From NCBI RefSeq assembly GCF_900111145.1, contig NZ_FOIR01000001.1, positions 813,501 to 877,500 of the forward strand: a stretch of DNA of 64,000 bases, read 5' to 3'. This document shows, in pieces, positions 9,166 through 18,724 of this stretch (within the stretch, counting starts at the first letter, position 1; every line of letters begins with the position of its first letter). A program made the translations under genes and the position numbers. The notes beneath the pieces are model-generated. The model ran no database searches, was not told where the DNA came from, and saw only the letters and a program-made list of their open reading frames with translations. The DNA comes from Roseivirga pacifica. Its GTDB lineage: Bacteria; Bacteroidota; Bacteroidia; Cytophagales; Cyclobacteriaceae.

Positions 9166-10062
9166 ATGCAAAAAGCCACATTCTGGTCATATTTCCGCTT
9201 GCCTTTTTCGTACTTTTTGGTGCCTGCGTTTATGTTTGGTGTGGTACTGAGCCCGAACAATAGGGTTGCTCAAATGCTTTGGCTTTTCGTGATCCTGCAC
9301 TTTTTTATTTACCCGGCTAGTAACGCTTATCACAACTATTTCAATCCAAAGGATGGTCGTTTGTCCAGTGCTAAGCCCCCAAGGCAGATTTATTTTATAT
9401 CGCTTTTTTTAGATATTATGGGCATTGCTTTAGCCCTGGTTTGCTTTCCCGGCAACTATACTTTGGCGCTTATGTTGTTTGCATATGTTGTTGCATCGCG
9501 GGCATATAGCCACCCCATCATTCATCTTAAGTCGGTGCCGATTTTAAACTGGGTAATCGTTTCGTTTTTTCAGGGCGCTTGGATTGTTTGGATGGTATAC
9601 ATAAGCTTGGCAGGAGAGGGTTTTGGTGCTGTAGCCGACCAAAGGGTGTTTTTGCCTGGCATGTTAGCCACATTAATTTTGTTGGCGACTTTTCCCATTA
9701 CCCAAGTGCACCATCATGTGCAGGACTTTGAAAAGGCCGATTTTGCAATTTCAAAATGGCTCGGCCTAAGGGGTACATTTGTTTTTGCCGGCATTGTTTA
9801 CAAAGTGGCTGCGGCAGGCTTTTCTTTCTTTTTAAAACACTACTACAGTATGAATCATGCCATTGTATTTATGGTGTTGATTAGTCCGGCATTTATGTAT
9901 TATAGCTGGTGGTGCTTTAAGGCATTGCGGAATAAATCGAATGCCAGCTATGCCAATTCACTAAGGTTAAATTTGTTGGCTGCTACATGTTTTGGTTTGT
10001 TCTTTATGGTGCTTTTTCTAGAAGAAAGTACGGCTTTTGAATTGCCTCAGCTTGTTCCATAA
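9166..10062 (+). CDS. UbiA family prenyltransferase-like membrane protein
   Basis: This 298-residue protein has eight or nine hydrophobic segments. The first Asp-rich loop is represented by NAYHNYFNPKDGRLSSAK, a divergent form of the NDxxDxxxD motif, and the second by HHHVQDFEKADFAISKWLG. These place it in the UbiA superfamily, which attaches prenyl groups to aromatic or other acceptors in the inner membrane. The weakened Asp motifs mean activity and substrate are uncertain. ATG 9166 is preferred over GTG 9157 because it places MQKATFWSYFRLP directly at the first helix. Confidence 0.72.
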   Translation: MQKATFWSYFRLPFSYFLVPAFMFGVVLSPNNRVAQMLWLFVILHFFIYPASNAYHNYFNPKDGRLSSAKPPRQIYFISLFLDIMGIALALVCFPGNYTLALMLFAYVVASRAYSHPIIHLKSVPILNWVIVSFFQGAWIVWMVYISLAGEGFGAVADQRVFLPGMLATLILLATFPITQVHHHVQDFEKADFAISKWLGLRGTFVFAGIVYKVAAAGFSFFLKHYYSMNHAIVFMVLISPAFMYYSWWCFKALRNKSNASYANSLRLNLLAATCFGLFFMVLFLEESTAFELPQLVP

Positions 10063-10150
10063 TTGAGGGGCAGAAAGCCACCATAATTTTCGATTAAGAA
10101 CACCACACCAAATATTTCCCTTCATCGATTGTTGCCACCACTCAAGTAAA

Positions 10151-10207
10151 ATGAACCATAGAATATTACAATTGGTCTTAAGTTTAATTTTTACAGGAAG
10201 AACCTAA
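10151..10207 (+). other. Short upstream open reading frame in the metalloprotease leader
   Basis: An 18-codon ORF (MNHRILQLVLSLIFTGRT) ends 15 bases before the metalloprotease ATG. It is hydrophobic and could be a leader peptide, a relic signal peptide or chance. No coding evidence beyond the frame itself. Confidence 0.2.
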
Positions 10208-10222
10208 TAAACCTAATTAAAA

Positions 10223-12733
10223 ATGATAAGTAAACTTACAAAGAGGAGTTTCTTCTTACCATGTCTGTTGGCTATGGCGCTTTTGATTTCGCCAGATGCT
10301 GAAGCACAGAGAAGAAAGAAGAAAAAGGAGGAGGAAGCGAAGCCTGCTCAAACCACACCACAAAAACCTGCTGCTAAAAAAGGAGGAATTCAACCTTTTG
10401 ATAAGGTTATTACAAGCGATGCAGAAACAGACGAAGGTTTGTTCAATGTGCACGTTTTGGATGATAAATACTTCTTCGAAATACCTAACGACCTACTAGG
10501 TCGTGATATGTTAATGGTTACCAGAATTGCTAAAACTGCCTCAGGTATTGGTTTTGGTGGTGGAAAAACCAACACACAAATGTTGCGCTGGGAAAGATCG
10601 AAAGACAACATCTTGTTAAAGATTATTTCGACTACTGTAACCGCTGCCGATTCTTTGCCGATCAGCGAGGCTGTTAACAACTCTAATTTTGCACCAATTT
10701 TGGCTGCATTCCCTATCAAAGCGTTGTCGAAAGACTCTAGCGGTGTTGTAATTGAAGCTACTCCACTTTTGACAAAAGATGTGAAGCCACTTGGTTTACC
10801 AGACAACAGAAGATCGGGTTACAGAGTGACACGTATGGATAGCGAGCGTTCTTACATTGAAAGAGTGAGCAGTTACCCAGAAAATATTGAATTGCGCCAC
10901 GTTAAAACTTACTTGGCAGGTAACTCGCCATCTTCAAGAGCTGATGGTTCCATTACTGTGGAAATGAGTAACTCTATGATTTTATTGCCAGAAGTGCCTA
11001 TGATGCGCAGACTGCACGATCGAAGAGTTGGTTGGTTTGCTAGAGGAACAACAGACTACGGTTTGGATGTTCAACAGTCTAAAACGGTTACTTACCTAGA
11101 CAGATGGAGACTGGAAGTAAAAGATGAGGATATTGAGAAGTTCAAAAGAGGAGAGCTCGTAGTTCCTAAAAAGCAAATTGTATACTACATCGATAGAGCG
11201 ACCCCTAAAAAATGGGTTCAAGCCATTAAAGATGGTATCGAAGATTGGCAGGTAGCTTTTGAGGCAGCTGGTTTCAAAGAGGCAATTATCGCAAAAGAGG
11301 CACCAAGCCCAGAAGAAGATCCTGATTGGAGCCCAGAAGATGTTCGCTATTCAACAGTGCGTTACTTAGCTTCTCCAATTCCAAACGCAAACGGCCCTCA
11401 CGTAAGTGATCCTCGTTCTGGCGAAATTTTGGAAAGTGATATCAACTGGTACCACAACGTAATGACACTTTTGAGAAGATGGTTCTTTGTTCAAACTGCA
11501 GCCATTAACCCACAAGCACAAAGCCCAGAATTTGATGATGCTGTAATGTCTCGACTGATTCGTTTTGTGTCTTCTCACGAAGTTGGTCACACACTTGGTC
11601 TACCACACAACTTTGCGTCAAGTGTTGCATACCCTGTAGATTCTTTGCGTTCTGCTGAGTTTACGCAAAAAATGGGTACAGCTCCTTCAATTATGGACTA
11701 TGCACGCTTTAACTACATTGCACAACCAGGCGATGAGGGTGTTGCACTAATGCCAAACATTGGTATTTACGATAAATATGCCGTTGCATGGGGTTACAGA
11801 CCTATTTTGGATGCAAAAACTCCAGAGGATGAATTGCCAACTTTGAGAAGCTGGATTGATGAGAAGAAGGGTGATCCTTTGTATCGTTACGGCAGACAGG
11901 GTAACTCGAATGACTACACTGCACAGAGTGAAGACTTAGGAGATGATGCCATGAAAGCAAGTACTTACGGTATCAGCAACCTAAAGGTAATTATGAACAA
12001 TTTGAGAGACTGGACTTACGTAGAAGGTTCTGATTATACAGAGCTTGGTGAGATGTACGGTGAGGTTCAATCTCAGTTTAACAGATACATGGGGCACGTA
12101 AGTCGCTATGTTGGTGGTGTTAAAGAAGACTACAAAAGCACTGACCAAGAAGGAGCGGTTTATACACATGCACCAAAAGCCAAACAAAAAGAGGCTGTTG
12201 CTTTCTTAAACAAGCAGTTGTTCACTACCCCAGAGTGGATGCTTGACAAAGAAATTTTGGACAGACTTCAAGATTATGGTGCGGTAGAAGATATGCGTTC
12301 TTTACAGTCGCGTTACATCAGTTCTTTGCTAGAGTGGAGAAAACTTGGCCGAGTGATTGAGAACGAAGCACTAAACGGCAGCGATGCCTACGGTATTCTT
12401 GAGCTATTTGGCGATGTAAGAAAAGGTGTATGGTCTGAGCTTAGCGCAGGCAAAACCATCGATACTTACAGAAGAAACCTTCAGAGAGCTCACATTGAAA
12501 AACTTGAGGAGTTAATGACAGAGGAAATGCCTCCTGTGCCTTCTCAGTTCAGAGCATACTTTGGCCCGGGTATCGATGCGAGTCAGTCAGATATTCGTCC
12601 GGTTGTTAGAGCAGAGCTAAAAACGCTTCAGTCAACAATTAAAGCGGCTATTCCAAGAACAAGAGACGGAATGTCTAAAATTCACTTGCAAGATGCGCTT
12701 GAGAGAGTAAATAATATTCTTGATCCTAAATAA
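10223..12733 (+). CDS. Zinc-dependent metalloprotease, DUF5117/DUF5118 type
   Basis: This 836-residue secreted protein has a signal peptide (residues 1-28, ending PDAEAQ), then a highly basic low-complexity stretch (RRKKKKEEE) and a Pro/Ala/Lys linker to about residue 55. The metzincin zinc site HEVGHTLGLPHNF begins near residue 452 (His452, Glu453, His456, His462) and is followed downstream by PSIMDYARFNY, the expected Met-turn. This order (DUF5118, DUF5117, then the catalytic DUF4953 region) is typical of Bacteroidota metalloproteases. The protein is likely periplasmic or surface-associated. It has its own bidirectional terminator at 12754-12783. Confidence 0.9.
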   Translation: MISKLTKRSFFLPCLLAMALLISPDAEAQRRKKKKEEEAKPAQTTPQKPAAKKGGIQPFDKVITSDAETDEGLFNVHVLDDKYFFEIPNDLLGRDMLMVTRIAKTASGIGFGGGKTNTQMLRWERSKDNILLKIISTTVTAADSLPISEAVNNSNFAPILAAFPIKALSKDSSGVVIEATPLLTKDVKPLGLPDNRRSGYRVTRMDSERSYIERVSSYPENIELRHVKTYLAGNSPSSRADGSITVEMSNSMILLPEVPMMRRLHDRRVGWFARGTTDYGLDVQQSKTVTYLDRWRLEVKDEDIEKFKRGELVVPKKQIVYYIDRATPKKWVQAIKDGIEDWQVAFEAAGFKEAIIAKEAPSPEEDPDWSPEDVRYSTVRYLASPIPNANGPHVSDPRSGEILESDINWYHNVMTLLRRWFFVQTAAINPQAQSPEFDDAVMSRLIRFVSSHEVGHTLGLPHNFASSVAYPVDSLRSAEFTQKMGTAPSIMDYARFNYIAQPGDEGVALMPNIGIYDKYAVAWGYRPILDAKTPEDELPTLRSWIDEKKGDPLYRYGRQGNSNDYTAQSEDLGDDAMKASTYGISNLKVIMNNLRDWTYVEGSDYTELGEMYGEVQSQFNRYMGHVSRYVGGVKEDYKSTDQEGAVYTHAPKAKQKEAVAFLNKQLFTTPEWMLDKEILDRLQDYGAVEDMRSLQSRYISSLLEWRKLGRVIENEALNGSDAYGILELFGDVRKGVWSELSAGKTIDTYRRNLQRAHIEKLEELMTEEMPPVPSQFRAYFGPGIDASQSDIRPVVRAELKTLQSTIKAAIPRTRDGMSKIHLQDALERVNNILDPK

Positions 12734-12753
12734 TAGTTGGATTGCGATAAGAT

Positions 12754-12783
12754 AAAAAGGGCGCTCGATCGAGCGCCCTTTTT
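12754..12783. terminator. Perfect bidirectional intrinsic terminator
   Basis: AAAAAGGGCGC-TCGA-style sequence forms a perfect 30-base palindrome. The stem is GGGCGCTCGA against TCGAGCGCCC, flanked by A5 on one side and T5 on the other. It sits between two convergent genes and can terminate both. Confidence 0.93.
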
Positions 12784-12785
12784 AT

Positions 12786-14033
12786 TTATATCAGCTTTTT
12801 ATGTTTTATGGACTTCTTAATTAGTTGTCCATCTCTTCTAATAATGATTACCGTTCGTTTTCCTGGAGACTCTCTCAGGATGTTGTTTATCTCAGAGAAC
12901 TTGTAGAAGAAAACAGGTTTGCCATCAAGTGCTATAATTTCATCACCTTTTAAAAGCCCATTTTTTTCCGCAGGGCTATTGGGTATAATCTCATTAATAA
13001 AATACTGATCTAAATCTTCACCAATAGCGGTTATTCTAAGGCCCAGGGTATTAAACCTGAAGGCATCTTTATAGCCATCGGCCTTCTTAATGTACATGCA
13101 GTTGTGCATGTAATCGTAAATCACAATGAATTTAGAGAGCATGTCGGAGCCTATGGTGCCATAACGAACAAAGTTTCCATTGGTACCATCAATTTGCTTT
13201 CTGATGTTCCAGTTCTCAGGGTAAGAAGCCACAACTTTTCTGAACTTAAAACGCTTACCAATTCTTACTTTGTTCACCCTGCCAACACGTCCTTTTATCT
13301 CTCCAGTAAGGCCGCTGCCAACAATGTGTTTAATATTGTTTTCGGGCAAAACTATTTCTGGATTGTTTTCTTCGTCTAAAAACAGGGCACTGCTAGCTCC
13401 GGTGTCAATCAACAAATTAACGTCTACCGGTTTTTGTCCCTTTTGTTTTAACGTAACTTTTACAAAAGGCCTCAAATCCCGAACTTCTATGGGTACTTTT
13501 TTAAAGCCCCTAGGCTTGGTGAATTTTTCAGGTTCGTATAAACGAATAGTTTGTTTTTGATAGTCCACTTTTACCACAAAGCGATTGAAAATCTCGGAGC
13601 CCAAAACACCCATAGCTTCTACCCCTAGTGTGTTTTTTATATCTAGCTGACTTTCTTCTTGAAAGACCAACATGCTCTGTTGCTTGCCCGAGACGCCTTT
13701 TAACTGAACACTTAAGTCATTGGCTACCAGTAAGTCCGTAATCTTTACACCATCGCTGGCATAAATGGGTATAGTTCTGGCATTAACCATATTGTGGTCT
13801 GCAATCACCCACTTGTCGAATATTATGCCCGATTCGGAACCGGTGTCGAGTATGAAGTTGTAAGGGCCGTTTCCATTCAGAATTATTGGGACAACTATTA
13901 GGTTACTCTCGTTTTGAAAGCTGAGTTCTACTTCATTGTTTTTTTTGAGGAGAGAAAAGCCCAAAGGGTTTTGAGCACCTGCTGAAAGCACAGTGCAAAG
14001 CATGCAAAATAAGATGACCCCCTGACGTATCAT
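12786..14033 (-). CDS. Retropepsin-like aspartyl protease with C-terminal PDZ domain
   Basis: This 415-residue secreted protein has a signal peptide (MIRQGVILFCMLCTVLSAGA). Two aspartyl protease half-sites are visible: YNFILDTGSESGIIFD near residue 60 and VNLLIDTGASSALFLD near residue 210. Each carries the DTG/DSG-type catalytic motif, so both lobes may be present on one chain. A PDZ domain follows at about 325-405 (NSPAEKNGLLKGDEIIALDG). Such proteins are common in Bacteroidota, and their substrates are mostly unknown. An 8-bp dyad, AGAACATT/AATGTTCT (14048-14055 and 14075-14082), lies just upstream of the start and may be regulatory. Confidence 0.88.
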   Translation of the reverse strand: MIRQGVILFCMLCTVLSAGAQNPLGFSLLKKNNEVELSFQNESNLIVVPIILNGNGPYNFILDTGSESGIIFDKWVIADHNMVNARTIPIYASDGVKITDLLVANDLSVQLKGVSGKQQSMLVFQEESQLDIKNTLGVEAMGVLGSEIFNRFVVKVDYQKQTIRLYEPEKFTKPRGFKKVPIEVRDLRPFVKVTLKQKGQKPVDVNLLIDTGASSALFLDEENNPEIVLPENNIKHIVGSGLTGEIKGRVGRVNKVRIGKRFKFRKVVASYPENWNIRKQIDGTNGNFVRYGTIGSDMLSKFIVIYDYMHNCMYIKKADGYKDAFRFNTLGLRITAIGEDLDQYFINEIIPNSPAEKNGLLKGDEIIALDGKPVFFYKFSEINNILRESPGKRTVIIIRRDGQLIKKSIKHKKLI

Positions 14034-14090
14034 AGTTTCCCTCTAGTAGAACATTATACTCATAACAATATATAAATGTTCTGAAAGATT

Positions 14091-14534
14091 TTATCCATTG
14101 GCCTTAAATGTGCGTTTATATATTGGCTTTCTGTAAAAAAACAGTAGGTAGAAAAACGGAAAAAGAATGTAAGTGGTTACTTTATTGTTGCTTTGGAACT
14201 CAATATTGTCTTCGATAATCGTTTTATCTGTTTTCCTGTAAATGGTATGCCGGTGCTTCCAAAATTTGAGGAAAAAGGGTAATTCTATGCCTTCATCTAC
14301 AAACTCGTAATAATCATCGGATTGTTTGGCGTCAGTTATTTTACTAGCCCATTTTTGTTTGAAAAAGAGAAAATCGAGTTCTAAGCAAACCAAATCATCT
14401 ATTTTAGAGCCATCAAAGCGTAGCAAATTGGCTTTTGGAAAAGGAGGAGAGAGCTTTTTAAATAATTTATCGTCAAAGCCTTTAATCACTTCTTCCATTG
14501 ATGCTCCAACTTCTGTGCTTAATTTTATCCGCAT
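14091..14534 (-). CDS. SRPBCC (START-like) family protein
   Basis: This 147-residue cytosolic protein shows the SRPBCC pattern: an N-terminal strand (MRIKLSTEVGASMEEVIKGF), a central beta-sheet (YYEFVDEGIELPFFLKFWKHRHTIYR) and a long C-terminal amphipathic or hydrophobic helix (VTTYILFPFFYLLFFYRKPIYK). The fold binds hydrophobic ligands in a deep cavity; the ligand is unknown. ATG 14534 is preferred over TTG 14540. It precedes the aspartyl protease gene in the same direction with a 57-base gap. Confidence 0.7.
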   Translation of the reverse strand: MRIKLSTEVGASMEEVIKGFDDKLFKKLSPPFPKANLLRFDGSKIDDLVCLELDFLFFKQKWASKITDAKQSDDYYEFVDEGIELPFFLKFWKHRHTIYRKTDKTIIEDNIEFQSNNKVTTYILFPFFYLLFFYRKPIYKRTFKANG

Positions 14535-14633
14535 ATTCAACTAAACACCGCACGGATTAATGTGTTCTGATTTTTTTAATCTTGACACAGGAAATTAATA
14601 TGTGTAAATTCAGACTACTCACCTTATAGCTAA

Positions 14634-17600
14634 ATGGTGTTACCGACTCGCCTTGTTTGCCTTGTATGGCTAATTACCTGTCTTTCATTCAATGTTAAGG
14701 CTCAAGATTTTTCCGTAAAATCGAAGTATGAGTATGCACCAAAAGAGGCAACTAAGGGTAATAGTCTAATTCAAGGCCTAAAATTTTCGGAAGCAATAGA
14801 GGAGTTTAATAGTCTTTTGAAAAGAGCAAACGATGCGGGAGACAACAGGCTGGCGATATTTGCCATGGAAAGAAAAGCCTACGCTGAAAGAAGGAGTGGT
14901 GACTTTGAGCAGGCTTTAATTACTATCTCTCAAGCCATAGCTCGCGCAAAAAACCAGCTTGATGAAAATGACATGCTGCTTTCTCGGCTCTACTTTAGAG
15001 CAGGAGTGATTCAATATAGAGACTATGAATTTACCAATGCACTCTACTACCTTGATACAGCCCAGGCGGTTTATCAGATTTCTGACTCTTATGATTCCGC
15101 CTTCTATAAGAGCTTAGTTGACTATAAATATTATTCGCTAAACTCCACAAATGGCAATTCGGATACTTTACAAAAGTACTTAGACATAAGACTGAAGATT
15201 GCTCAACAAAATAAGGATAAGGAAGAGGAGCTGTATATTCTGCAAGATTACCCTGATTTTTATAGCAATCTAGGTGACTTTGAGCAAGCACTATTCTATG
15301 CCATAAGGGCGTATAAGCTTGCGACAGAAAACCTACAGCCGAACCCAAAAAATGATGTAAACATAGACATTTCGAATAAGCGAACAATATCGTTCACTAT
15401 GTTCAAATTGGCGGGTGTTTTAAGAAACAAGAAAGACTATACAAAGGCACTTGAGGTAGCGCTACAAATCATACCTATAATAGATAAATATGGGCCTAAG
15501 TCTTTCCCAAATTACCATGCTTACTATCAAGGTGTTGGAGTTATTTATGTATCGCTTGGACAGTACGAGGAGGCACTTCCGTACCTTGAAAAAGCAGGAG
15601 AAATCGATATTAAAACAAGTGCTGCTAAAAGGTTTTATGGAATAAATCTGGTGAACATTGGCAATTGTTATCTACAAATGGGTGAGGAGGAAAAGGCTTA
15701 TGAAATATTGAATAAGTCCTTTGCGGTTTTAAAGGAGGTTGTGTCATTCCCATCATCAGACTATTACTTTCCTCATGAGAACCTAGGTAATTTCTATGTA
15801 AAGGAAACAGAGTTTAATAAGGCATTTATTCAGTATGATTCTGCTCTAAGAAATAGTTTGGGTAATTATAATGAAGGGGCTTTGAGCTTTCCTGAAGGTG
15901 AAAACTTTTCTTATTATGATTTGGAAGCATTGAGGAAAAAGGCGTCCACGTTACTTAACATAGAAGTTGATACTTTAAGCGAGGTAGAAAGGCTTAGTAT
16001 TTCAAAAAGCTATGCTGAGAGAACACACAAACTTTTATTTGATAGGCGAAAAGATCTTTCAGCATCTGAAGGTAAACTGTTTTTGTCCAAACAGTTTAAG
16101 CCGCTATATGAAACGGCTATTGAGGCATGCTATGGGCTTTGGAAAGCTACTGGTAATGAAAAATACTTTTATGATGCCCTGCAATTTTCTAGGTATAGCA
16201 AGGCCATTCTCTTTTTAGAGCAGTCCGAAGAACTTGAGCTGGTAAACAACAACTTGGCAACACAAGACTTAAAGGAGTCATTTTATATGGCTAAGACTCA
16301 ATTGGACAGCTTGGAAGGTGGTTTTTATGCACTGATCGACTCTAACATTACGAGCGATTCATTATCACAGATAAATGATGTTTTGAATAGCGCTAGAAAC
16401 AGATTTCAAAATGTGGTAGACTCTCTTAGGGTTTACTTGGGTGAGTTTGAAAATCAGCCAAATACCGTTTTCAAAGATCTGGAAAACCCAATTTCTGCAA
16501 GGTCTATAAAGGGTGGTGAAGGAATTATAGAGTATTTCTATGGAGAGGAGTCCATTTTTGCACTCGGTCAGGATTCAGAGAATAAAGTATTCGTTAAAAT
16601 TGATGAACTGGATAGTATTCAAAATGGCTTGCTAAACATATTTTCAAGTGTTTCTCAGGCACCAGAAATTAAGGATTTCGACAAGAAGCTAGACCACTTT
16701 AATAAGCACTCCTTTTATGTATATAAATCAATCATTAAGCCTGTACTGGACAGTTTTTCTAGCAAAACAAAGTATTTGACGATCATCCCGGATGACTATC
16801 TATCAAGACTGCCTTTTGAAATACTAATTACATCTGATATAGAGCCATCAAGTTTTAATTCACTACCATATTTGATTCGAGAGTATAGTGTTCAGTATGA
16901 ACTGTCGAATTCTTTAATTAATAATCATAATTATAAAAAAAGGAAGAAGGAGGTCTCTGGTTTGTTGGGAATAGGGTACCGATCTGGCGATTTGGCAAGT
17001 AGTCGATCACAATATGGAGATCTTCCCGGAACAGAGAGAGAGATTAATTTTTTGAAAGCCTCTGTTGAGGGCACTTATTTTTTGGGAGGAACAAAGCAAG
17101 ACTTTTTAGAAAATGCCAGAAACTATGATATTCTGCACTTAGCAATTCATGGGGAGGCAGATACGGTTAACAAGTACCAGTCGAGCCTTATTTTTAGTGG
17201 ATCTGGCAATACCCAATTACAAACTAGTGATCTCTATTTAGCCGGACTAAACGCCAGGCTGGCTGTACTCAGTGCTTGTGAAAGCGGTGTTGGTCTAATT
17301 ACAAAGGGTGAGGGTACATTTAGTATTGCCCGTGGGTTTTCTTTAGTAGGAGTGCCCTCAATTGTAATGAGCCTCTGGAAAGTGAATGATAAGATTACCT
17401 CTCGTTTGATGGTTGATATGCACGAGAAGTTTAATAAAGAAGGTGAGCCAATAAATGAAGCGCTGCGCCAGGCAAAGTTAAACTACTTAAACAACTCCGA
17501 TGCCTATCTCTCACATCCGTATTACTGGAGTGCATTTATTCAGTTAGGAGAAAATGTAGAGAGCAATGAAGGTGAAAGAAATGGCTTATTAGTCGTTGTT

Positions 17601-17672
17601 TTATCAGCCGGAGTGCTTCTTGCGATTTTGGCCATTTTTATCTATCGCAAAAAAAGAAGGAGAACCATTTGA
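14634..17672 (+). CDS. Membrane-anchored CHAT-domain protease with TPR repeats
   Basis: This 1012-residue protein has a signal peptide (about 1-23), TPR-type helical repeats from about 45 to 420 (EALPYLEKAGEIDIKT, EKAYEILNKSFAVL), a helical middle, a CHAT domain (about 690-980), one membrane helix (about 985-1003) and a short basic tail (RKKRRRTI). The caspase-like dyad is intact: His839 in HLAIHGE and Cys882 in VLSACESG, with SIARGFSLVGVPSIVMSLW after it. With a signal peptide and a C-terminal stop-transfer helix, the protease domain should face the periplasm. CHAT proteases are TPR-regulated cysteine peptidases; the substrate is unknown. It converges on an ECF sigma/anti-sigma pair. Its 3' end encodes part of the opposite-strand terminator. 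Confidence 0.9.
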   Translation: MVLPTRLVCLVWLITCLSFNVKAQDFSVKSKYEYAPKEATKGNSLIQGLKFSEAIEEFNSLLKRANDAGDNRLAIFAMERKAYAERRSGDFEQALITISQAIARAKNQLDENDMLLSRLYFRAGVIQYRDYEFTNALYYLDTAQAVYQISDSYDSAFYKSLVDYKYYSLNSTNGNSDTLQKYLDIRLKIAQQNKDKEEELYILQDYPDFYSNLGDFEQALFYAIRAYKLATENLQPNPKNDVNIDISNKRTISFTMFKLAGVLRNKKDYTKALEVALQIIPIIDKYGPKSFPNYHAYYQGVGVIYVSLGQYEEALPYLEKAGEIDIKTSAAKRFYGINLVNIGNCYLQMGEEEKAYEILNKSFAVLKEVVSFPSSDYYFPHENLGNFYVKETEFNKAFIQYDSALRNSLGNYNEGALSFPEGENFSYYDLEALRKKASTLLNIEVDTLSEVERLSISKSYAERTHKLLFDRRKDLSASEGKLFLSKQFKPLYETAIEACYGLWKATGNEKYFYDALQFSRYSKAILFLEQSEELELVNNNLATQDLKESFYMAKTQLDSLEGGFYALIDSNITSDSLSQINDVLNSARNRFQNVVDSLRVYLGEFENQPNTVFKDLENPISARSIKGGEGIIEYFYGEESIFALGQDSENKVFVKIDELDSIQNGLLNIFSSVSQAPEIKDFDKKLDHFNKHSFYVYKSIIKPVLDSFSSKTKYLTIIPDDYLSRLPFEILITSDIEPSSFNSLPYLIREYSVQYELSNSLINNHNYKKRKKEVSGLLGIGYRSGDLASSRSQYGDLPGTEREINFLKASVEGTYFLGGTKQDFLENARNYDILHLAIHGEADTVNKYQSSLIFSGSGNTQLQTSDLYLAGLNARLAVLSACESGVGLITKGEGTFSIARGFSLVGVPSIVMSLWKVNDKITSRLMVDMHEKFNKEGEPINEALRQAKLNYLNNSDAYLSHPYYWSAFIQLGENVESNEGERNGLLVVVLSAGVLLAILAIFIYRKKRRRTI

Positions 17673-17682
17673 TTCTCCTTCT
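17649..17682 (-). terminator. Intrinsic terminator for the sigma/anti-sigma operon, inside the CHAT gene end
   Basis: AGAAGGAGAA (17655-17664) and TTCTCCTTCT (17673-17682) form a perfect 10-bp stem with an 8-base loop. On the minus strand it is followed by seven T (17649-17655). The CHAT stop codon lies in the loop, so the terminator and the last CHAT codons share bases. The plus strand lacks a T-tract. Confidence 0.85.
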
Positions 17683-17719
17683 CGCGTGTGATGTGTGTGT
17701 ATTTGGAAAGAATGCTTTC

Positions 17720-18724
17720 TTATCGTCTACCAAGTATGTAGGCGAATCCTCTGTTTTTATTCTGTCTTAGAACAATCATTTCTACTTCTGCACCTTCTTC
17801 AAGTTCATCGATTGGGTCGTCTGTAAAAAATCTATATTTGATACCAGTAGTTTCAGAAACAACGGTTCCGAACTGGTATTGTCTTCTTCCTTCAAAATCT
17901 AAACTTGCTCCGCTTGGAGCGGCTTCTTCCTCCTTAGGTCTTTGCTCAACAGCCACAATAACACCACCGTCAAGGTCGTTTGCGAAAGCGCCTAATGACT
18001 TAAGGATTGCCTTTGCTTTTTCTTTGTAAGCAGAGTTTTCGAGCGTAAGGCCTGCTAGGTTACCAAAAGCTTCTTCCTCAGCACCATTGGCAATAAGCGC
18101 CAAAGACATATACCATTTAGCTTGAGCGCTAAGGTCAGAGAAGTTGTTAACTACTACGTTTAGGTTAGTTACTGCTGATTCAAAGTCGCCATTTTCTATA
18201 TTAGAAAGACCCATATAGAAGTAGTTAGTAGCAGACTTGTCTTCAGCAACAAGAGATTCAAAGTTTTCAGCGGCTAAGATGTAGTTACCAGCATCATAAG
18301 CACCGTAAGCTTCCGCACTCAAAGTTTCAATGGTAGCAGCACCCCTTACTTGACCAGCCAAGTTGTCGTAGGAGGTGTAATACTCACTAAAAATCTCTGA
18401 GCCCGTAGGTTTCGAGTTCTGCGTAATTGTGAAGAAGCTTACCGCTGCGATAAGCACTACACATGCAGCAATTGATACATATTTCTTCATTGTATGTTTG
18501 GTTAGGGTTGATTCTTCCTCTTTTTGAATGTCTCTTTCGAGCGCATTCAAAAAATTGCTCAAGTCGTTTTGAGCATTTGCCTTAGTGGCTAAACGAATTT
18601 CCTTCAACTCTTGAAACTCTTTGTTGAAATCAACATCGTTTTTCAAAGCCTCGTTAAAATCGGCCAGTTCGCTAGGCGATAGGTCATTCTGAAAGTAACG
18701 ATCAATTAGCTCTAAATTTTTCAT
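17720..18724 (-). CDS. Membrane TPR protein, putative anti-sigma factor
   Basis: This 334-residue protein has a soluble N-terminal region (1-80) resembling the start of FecR/anti-sigma proteins (LIDRYFQNDLSPSELADFNEAL). One membrane helix follows at about 82-100, then TPR-like helices (about 130-250: AYGAYDAGNYILAAENFESL, YFYMGLSNIENGDFESAVTNL). A C-terminal beta-rich domain (about 276-334) follows the pattern QFGTVVSETTGIKYRFF ... EGAEVEMIVL, suggestive of a small OB-like barrel. Its ATG overlaps the sigma stop (TAATG), the usual arrangement for a cognate anti-sigma. The N-terminus would hold the sigma factor, and the TPR part would sense from the periplasm. Anti-sigma activity is inferred from position and topology. 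Confidence 0.75.
   Translation of the reverse strand: MKNLELIDRYFQNDLSPSELADFNEALKNDVDFNKEFQELKEIRLATKANAQNDLSNFLNALERDIQKEEESTLTKHTMKKYVSIAACVVLIAAVSFFTITQNSKPTGSEIFSEYYTSYDNLAGQVRGAATIETLSAEAYGAYDAGNYILAAENFESLVAEDKSATNYFYMGLSNIENGDFESAVTNLNVVVNNFSDLSAQAKWYMSLALIANGAEEEAFGNLAGLTLENSAYKEKAKAILKSLGAFANDLDGGVIVAVEQRPKEEEAAPSGASLDFEGRRQYQFGTVVSETTGIKYRFFTDDPIDELEEGAEVEMIVLRQNKNRGFAYILGRR

Noticed and set aside
14634-17672. CHAT protein as a CRISPR-linked or gasdermin-type defence protease
   Set aside because: There are no cas or gasdermin-like genes nearby, and the signal peptide and anchor put it outside the cytoplasm.
17685-17703. GT-rich microsatellite after the CHAT gene
   Set aside because: Only a few imperfect GT units; too short to treat as a variable repeat.
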